From CAYZEZ01 sp964477295 (GTDB lineage: Bacteria; Bacteroidota; Bacteroidia; Bacteroidales; SM23-62): a stretch of 5,374 nucleotides of DNA. The notes under the pieces are model-generated. The model saw nothing but the letters and a program-made list of their open reading frames with translations. It did no database searches and was not told where the DNA came from. The stretch lies in contig CAYZEZ010000306.1 in NCBI GenBank assembly GCA_964477295.1, positions 1 to 5,374 of the forward strand, written 5' to 3'. This document shows, piece by piece, positions 5,372-5,374 of this stretch (within the stretch, counting starts at the first letter, position 1; each line of letters begins with the position of its first letter). The position numbers and the translations under genes were made by a program.

Positions 5372-5374
5372 ATT

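Overview
The window looks like chromosomal DNA from a Bacteroidota member, probably an anaerobic Bacteroidales-type organism. All five genes lie on the + strand. Their starts have no convincing Shine-Dalgarno sequence (A/T-rich leaders, one with a run of nine T before the ATG), as is usual in that phylum. The 3-phosphoglycerate dehydrogenase is the short form without an ACT domain and carries the 'TPKKMGAQTAEAN' C-terminal motif that I associate with Bacteroidales. The assignment rests on protein style only; no marker gene or rRNA is present.

Layout. A short leader (1-82) precedes serC (83-1153, phosphoserine aminotransferase). A 210-nt A/T-rich spacer (1154-1363) follows. It holds degenerate 7-bp tandem units arranged as two facing arrays, so that they form a long imperfect inverted repeat, plus a direct repeat reaching the next start codon. 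Then comes serA (1364-2281). A second spacer (2282-2447) holds a small hairpin, another array of the same 7-bp units, and a perfect 12-bp-arm inverted repeat just before the next start. The last three genes are tightly packed: a DUF1015 protein (2448-3695), a YggS-type PLP-binding protein (3717-4388), and a dihydroorotate-dehydrogenase-like flavoprotein (4388-5371) that overlaps yggS by one base.

How the genes fit together. SerA and SerC catalyse the first two steps of serine synthesis from 3-phosphoglycerate and yield O-phosphoserine. No phosphoserine phosphatase (serB) is in the window; in its place sits a DUF1015 gene with a DGHHR motif resembling that of free-serine kinases of the ParB/sulfiredoxin-like fold. 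That makes DUF1015 a candidate for phosphoserine/serine chemistry, which is an inference and not an established role. YggS handles PLP, the cofactor of SerC. The DHOD-like protein keeps a flavin-binding TIM-barrel pattern but lacks the usual DHOD active-site motif, so its substrate is unknown.

Most of the window is ordinary core metabolism. The parts that deserve a second look are the heptad-repeat arrays on both sides of serA, the palindrome overlapping a possible promoter of the DUF1015 operon, the altered active-site motifs in SerA and the DHOD-like protein, and the missing serB next to DUF1015.
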